From: Rubripirellula sp.
GTDB taxonomy: Bacteria > Planctomycetota > Planctomycetia > Pirellulales > Pirellulaceae
Direction of reading: 5' to 3'
Length of the DNA stretch: 39,351 nt
Assembly: GCA_022425745.1 (NCBI GenBank)
Contig: JAKMEW010000115.1
Span: 1-39,351 of the forward strand
Made by a program: the position numbers and the translations under genes. The notes below the pieces were generated by a model that was not told the origin of the DNA, did no database searches, and worked only from the letters and a program-made list of their open reading frames with translations. Shown here in pieces: positions 35,803-39,351 of this stretch; the first letter of the stretch is position 1; every line of letters begins with the position of its first letter.

Positions 35803-36008
35803 GGATTTAGTTGTGCTTTTTCGCGGTAAATGATTTTGGGTCGTCGCTCGCTGGTTTCCCTAATGAGAGTGCATTCTGCGGCAGTGTTAATAAAGCACTG
35901 CTCCATCCACTCGCACTAAACTGTAGCTGTAGGAAAAGAGATGCGAGGGTCGACGGGATAAGTAGATTCCGTCTGCTAGTGAAATGATAGCGACAGGCTT
36001 CGTGGGCT

Positions 36009-36917
36009 CTATTCTGATTCCGGTGCTGCTTTTTTCTTGATCATGGTAATCTCATTACCTTTTTCATTGTGCCGAACTTCATCCATGAAGGCATTGATTA
36101 GAAGCAAGCCACGCCCTCCAGCTCTTTCCAGATTTTCAGGGTCCGTGGGATCTCGGAGTGATGAAAGGTCAAACCCAGGTCCTTCATCACGGATCACAAT
36201 TGTGACCGATGAAGGGGATGCGTTGAGTTGAACTGTGACGCGACGATCCTTGTATGGAACAGCCTGTTTCCGTTTTGCAATCAGGTCAATGTAGGGCTTG
36301 CCATCTTCAATCTGCCTTAGTTCTGAAGAAACCTCAAGATTTCCGTGAACCATTGCGTTGAGTAACGCCTCATCTAGAGCCATCGCTATTTGCATCCTCT
36401 CTCCTTCATCGAATAGCCCCAGTTCGACCATTGGCAGTTCAAGACGCGAAATCACCTTCGGAACTAACTGTTCGTCATTCTCAAGCAAAAGTGAAATCGA
36501 ACTTTCAACGGCAAATTGAGCCACTTCCTGAACCGACTGGGCAGCCTGGTTGACCGAGAGCACTTGTCTCACAACTGGCACCAGAGCAGTGGCAAGGTCA
36601 CGTTTGGGAACATAGCTCGATGCACCTTCTTGCAGTGCCTGAGCCGCAATGGATTCGCTACCTTGGCTTGTGGTCAGAATGACAGGTAAAGAGGCTGCAT
36701 GGTTTTTGACTGCAGCAACAAGTTCTAGGCCATTCATGTTTGGCATCTGAAGGTCCGTTACTACCAACAGCGGTTGCTCCGACTCAATGCATTGCATCGC
36801 TTCGAGACCATCACCAGCGGTCCGTACGACAAGTCCATCGTTCTCCAGAACCATCTGAATTTGGCGGACTTGAGTGGGACTGTCATCCACTACCAGGATG
36901 TGTGTCGGTTCTGGCAT
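36009..36917 (-). CDS. Response regulator receiver fused to anti-sigma-like histidine-kinase-type ATPase
   Basis: The track opens the frame at 37001, but ATG 36917 (MPEPTHILVVDD) is the natural start of the receiver domain. Residues 1-120 are a receiver with acidic pocket DD (11-12), phospho-acceptor Asp55 in VTDLQMPNMNG and Lys in YVPKRD. A helical linker (about 125-160) leads to an HATPase_c_2-type domain. This has the N-box EALLNAMVHGNLE, the G1 box DEGPGFD and the G2-like box AGGRGLLLINAFMDEV, as in RsbW/SpoIIAB-type anti-sigma kinases. There is no His phospho-acceptor or dimerisation domain, and no PP2C phosphatase domain. A two-component signal probably controls a partner-switching kinase, but no sigma factor or anti-anti-sigma partner is next to it. 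Confidence 0.88.
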   Translation of the reverse strand: MPEPTHILVVDDSPTQVRQIQMVLENDGLVVRTAGDGLEAMQCIESEQPLLVVTDLQMPNMNGLELVAAVKNHAASLPVILTTSQGSESIAAQALQEGASSYVPKRDLATALVPVVRQVLSVNQAAQSVQEVAQFAVESSISLLLENDEQLVPKVISRLELPMVELGLFDEGERMQIAMALDEALLNAMVHGNLEVSSELRQIEDGKPYIDLIAKRKQAVPYKDRRVTVQLNASPSSVTIVIRDEGPGFDLSSLRDPTDPENLERAGGRGLLLINAFMDEVRHNEKGNEITMIKKKAAPESE

Positions 36918-37428
36918 CGAGACTTGATGAAATGGGAGAAAAGCAACGCAGCAGGGGTGTAGCAGGACATTCGCGACTCCGCTCTGCTCAACGGGCACCA
37001 ACTAAACATACCATGCTAGGCAGAAGGAATCACTCTTGTCGCCGCAAATTGCTGGACTTTATTGAGCACGCATTACGTCATCAAGCGATTTAGAGAATTG
37101 TCCGTTCCAATTGTGGGGAATCTAACGATTCTAAGCTCTTAAGATTGGTCCAAGCTAACTATACTTTTACTCAGGCGAGTGCTTTAGAGACAATAATTGA
37201 CTAATTCTCAATGCGTCGATTTTAGGCTGATGCTTCATTTGTTCGACACTTAGTAAAGAGCTTTGTTGCTGCTTGAAATTGCACCATAATCATACCGTCT
37301 CAACTCCTGATGAATGATGGCTACTTTTAAAAGTGCGATTTCGGTTTCAAGCTGGTTAGGCATTGAATGATCGAAATGACTTTTATGGTTGGCTTGCACT
37401 AGATGATTGAATAGCCTACGAGAGCAAC
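36918..37428. other. 511-base intergenic region, divergent promoters expected
   Basis: The gap lies between the response regulator fusion (-) and the prepilin-peptidase-like gene (+). I see no convincing gene: the track ORFs here are short and overlap the regulator gene or its upstream codons. Small repeats include GAATC-taac-GATTC (37118-37131) and the palindrome TCTTAAGA nearby. A TTGACT at about 37197 could be a -35 box, but no matching -10 box is convincing. A small RNA cannot be excluded. Confidence 0.4.
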
Positions 37429-38775
37429 TTGTCCCGAAGAAGAAGAATTAATCGAAAGCCTCTTTGGCTCACTCTCTTTGCAACCTCTGTTGGATGTTTG
37501 TCGTACATCCTTCTGCTTCCCATCTGGCAGGCACAAGGAAGTTCGACGTTGAGTCCACAGGACCTGTACGGCTCTAGAATCATTGATGTTTTGATCTTCA
37601 CTTGGTGTCTATGGATCGGGGCCTCTGTCGGTAGTTTTTTGAATGTCGTTGCATGGCGAATGCCGCGGCGGCAGAGCGTCAATGGTCGCTCCCATTGTCC
37701 ACGGTGCCGAGCAAAGTTGCGAGCAAGGGATAACGTTCCGATTCTTGGTTGGTTGTCTCTTGGTGGTCGGTGTTATTGTTGCCGTTTACCCATCTCCGTT
37801 CGGTATCCGACTGTCGAATTGGCTGTCGGGCTTTCTTTGGCTCTCGTCGCATTTGCCGAGATTTATCGAATCAACTTGCCGAGACAATTTGTTCGGCATC
37901 ACGTCTCGCCATTCGCAATGCCGATCATCGAGACACAGTCTGTTGTGTTAATGCTCTACCACATTGTGGCTTTGGCATTTTCTTGGGCCTGCGGTTTAAT
38001 TCGGCTTGATGGACATGGCCTCCCTAAACGTCTAATTAAGCTATCTTTAGTCATTGCCGTTCTTCCCATCCTTACAGAGCCAAACTTGATGGTGCTACCG
38101 TGGCAGGTTGCTGTGGCATCTGATTGGTCATCGGAAGGTCGGTATCTCGATGCAGTGATGAGAGTTTTGACATCTTTTGTTGCGGCAACCGTGATGGCAC
38201 GGATTCTTGTTCCCGCGTTTTGTCCCAATGCAGATTTGAAGTTAGATCCACTCGGAAAGTCTTCGGAAAGACTCGTTGATTTGATTGTGATCTTGGCAAT
38301 ACCAAGTTTGGTTGTCGGTTGGCATGCACTGCCTGCGATCGTTCTTATTGCTTCAGTGCTCGCCGCGATTTTGCAACCAAAGTTCGATTGGAAAAAAGAC
38401 GCGTTGGGATGTTTCGCCCTGGCGATTCCGGTTGCATTAGCTATTCAAATCTTATTCTGGCGATCATTGCACGCACCATTACCGATTGCAGGAACCAAAC
38501 AAGGCACGTGGTTATGGCCTTCCGAGGGCGGATTGCCATGGGTGATTCTAGGCTGGTTCGGGATGACTCTACTGATTTCATTTTGGCTTCGAGATATCAA
38601 GAAAACGGTTAGTTCAAGGCCATTGCTTGAAGATCTCGGAGTGTCGACGGAGCCGGAGGAGGTTCAGGAATCAATGGCATCGAAGCAAAATAAGCACAAG
38701 GTGGTCACTCAGGAGGGTGCTAGCCGTGATCAGGTAACGTCAGCACCACAGGAAGTAGATGGAGTCGACTCGTGA
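37429..38775 (+). CDS. Prepilin-peptidase-like (A24-type) membrane protein, catalytic Asp motifs degenerate
   Basis: The N-terminal part carries the type IV prepilin peptidase methylase-like domain: GASVGSFLNVVAWRMPR, then SHCPRCRAKLRARDNVPILGWLSLGGRCYCCRLPIS with two CxxC zinc pairs, then RYPTVE. About ten membrane helices follow. The peptidase signatures are not canonical. Where most family members have IDxDxxxLPD this protein reads IRLDGHGLPKR, and where they have GxGDxK it reads SERLVDLIV. The catalytic Asp of the first motif is thus Arg, although an Asp lies two residues on. It may be a divergent planctomycetal peptidase or a protein with only the methylase-like domain active. Start is TTG 37429; a stop at 37408-37410 precludes an earlier start. 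A hydrophilic tail of about 60 residues follows the last helix. No pilin gene is adjacent. Confidence 0.8.
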   Translation: MSRRRRINRKPLWLTLFATSVGCLSYILLLPIWQAQGSSTLSPQDLYGSRIIDVLIFTWCLWIGASVGSFLNVVAWRMPRRQSVNGRSHCPRCRAKLRARDNVPILGWLSLGGRCYCCRLPISVRYPTVELAVGLSLALVAFAEIYRINLPRQFVRHHVSPFAMPIIETQSVVLMLYHIVALAFSWACGLIRLDGHGLPKRLIKLSLVIAVLPILTEPNLMVLPWQVAVASDWSSEGRYLDAVMRVLTSFVAATVMARILVPAFCPNADLKLDPLGKSSERLVDLIVILAIPSLVVGWHALPAIVLIASVLAAILQPKFDWKKDALGCFALAIPVALAIQILFWRSLHAPLPIAGTKQGTWLWPSEGGLPWVILGWFGMTLLISFWLRDIKKTVSSRPLLEDLGVSTEPEEVQESMASKQNKHKVVTQEGASRDQVTSAPQEVDGVDS

Positions 38776-38776
38776 C

Positions 38777-39259
38777 CTAGTCGTGGAGCCGCGGTCTCAA
38801 TTGGCAAAAAAGAGCTTTCTTTTGATCAGGTAGGGCATAATCAAACCCACAGTTCTTTAAAAAAACCTCTGAGGAGCTGATAGCTAGAATCTCCATCACG
38901 TTGAGGTCTCGCGCTCGCTGTACGCAATGGTGCACTAACGATCGACCGACTCCGCTTCCTTGCAAGTGCGTGTGAACAGCTAAGCATTGCAGTTCAGCAA
39001 GCTTGGTGCTGTAGATTTCGATCGCTGAGAAACCAACCACTTCTTCAAGGTTTTTTGAGTTTCGCGAGATGGCAACGAATCCATGCCGTGTTAATTCGAT
39101 GATTTCCGCTTGGGTGCGTGAAAGCAATAATCTCTGCATCACGAAAGGACGCATTAATGCATGAATTGCTTCGGCGTCATTAGGCAACGCTTGTCGAATC
39201 AATGTCCCTTCTGGAAGGGCCTCGGCAGGTTGCAATTTAGGATCTTCAGCTTCGTTCAA
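38777..39259 (-). CDS. GNAT N-acetyltransferase resembling the ArgA (N-acetylglutamate synthase) acetyltransferase domain
   Basis: The 160 residues match the acetyltransferase half of N-acetylglutamate synthase. IRQALPNDAEAIHALMRPFVMQRLLLSRT corresponds to the IRxA...L..RS start. ELQCLAVHTHLQGSGVGRSLV is the acetyl-CoA site, with a Q/GxGxG/A-type P-loop. The end, FLKNCGFDYALPDQKKALF, parallels the ArgA ending. The amino-acid-kinase domain of classical ArgA is absent, as in known short NAGS forms. An arginine-pathway role is plausible but other small-molecule substrates are possible. The start is TTG 39259. It ends 1 base from the convergent prepilin-peptidase-like gene. A probable gene end lies 34 bases upstream, suggesting an operon. 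Confidence 0.82.
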   Translation of the reverse strand: MNEAEDPKLQPAEALPEGTLIRQALPNDAEAIHALMRPFVMQRLLLSRTQAEIIELTRHGFVAISRNSKNLEEVVGFSAIEIYSTKLAELQCLAVHTHLQGSGVGRSLVHHCVQRARDLNVMEILAISSSEVFLKNCGFDYALPDQKKALFCQLRPRLHD

Positions 39260-39293
39260 TGGCCGTTCTCTTACTCAGTCAGGCGATGGTGGG

Positions 39294-39351
39294 CTAATTC
39301 AACTGTACTGGGTTGGTAGCATCTTTGATGGTTTTCCGCATCAGTTCGAAG
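39294..39351 (-). CDS. Probable 3' end of a gene cut by the window edge
   Basis: On the minus strand the last 58 bases read FELMRKTIKDATNPVQLN and then TAG. The composition is protein-like and the stop lies 34 bases upstream of the GNAT start. This would be the C-terminus of a gene continuing beyond the window. It is too short to name. Confidence 0.4.
   Translation of the reverse strand, partial: FELMRKTIKDATNPVQLN

Noticed and set aside
36740-37093. Plus-strand 117-residue ORF overlapping the response regulator start
   Set aside because: Antisense shadow of the regulator gene and its upstream frame; composition not protein-like.
1-39351. Mobile element, prophage, CRISPR, or defence island
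   Set aside because: No transposase, integrase, repeat-spacer pattern, target-site duplication or toxin-antitoxin motif was found on either strand.

Overview
The window looks like an ordinary chromosomal segment from a marine-type planctomycete (Planctomycetota, probably Pirellulales-like). The evidence is a PVC-type dehydrogenase/HEAT/cytochrome c fusion protein, a secreted DUF1571 protein, a DUF5722-type secreted protein, a CxPSR sulfatase, a Gfo/Idh/MocA oxidoreductase, a very large secreted/membrane protein of a planctomycetal type, and a response regulator fused to an anti-sigma-like ATPase. No phylogenetic search could be run, so the assignment is inference. I see no insertion sequence, integrase, prophage, CRISPR array, toxin-antitoxin pair or recognisable defence system. 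The interest lies in odd proteins and RNA structures, not in an obvious new multi-gene system.

Layout. 1-11.2 kb (+): a 2292-residue membrane/secreted protein that looks like two copies of one architecture joined head to tail, then a PVC-type c-heme protein and a Gfo/Idh/MocA oxidoreductase. 11.2-15.2 kb: a secreted DUF5722-like protein with glycosidase-type glutamates (-), endonuclease III (+) and glutamate 5-kinase (-). 15.4-19.5 kb (+): purF, then the glycerol pair glpK-glpF. A tRNA-Leu(CAA) with its own promoter and terminator lies at 19.6-19.8 kb. 20.0-22.7 kb (+): a LURP-one/Tubby-like protein and an NhaC-type antiporter with an unusual soluble insertion.

22.8-37.0 kb is almost entirely on the minus strand. 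Reading in the direction of transcription it holds: response regulator-ATPase fusion, class II photolyase, rplM-rpsI, infA, a secreted protein of unknown function, a DUF1571 protein, a DinB-like protein, a sulfatase, an Na/Pi cotransporter, and an SSS symporter with an HpaI-type aldolase. 37.4-39.35 kb: a prepilin-peptidase-like membrane protein (+) convergent with a stand-alone ArgA-like acetyltransferase (-), which probably follows another gene cut by the window edge.

How the genes work together: glpF and glpK give glycerol uptake and phosphorylation. The PVC dehydrogenase, the Gfo/Idh/MocA enzyme, the DUF5722 protein, the sulfatase and the SSS-HpaI pair are typical of planctomycetes that degrade sulfated or unusual polysaccharides, though no joint pathway can be proven from sequence. 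rplM, rpsI and infA supply translation. Non-ATG starts, especially TTG, are frequent (PVC protein, nth, infA, prepilin-peptidase-like protein, GNAT). Several intergenic spaces hold clear hairpins, the most notable being in the infA leader.
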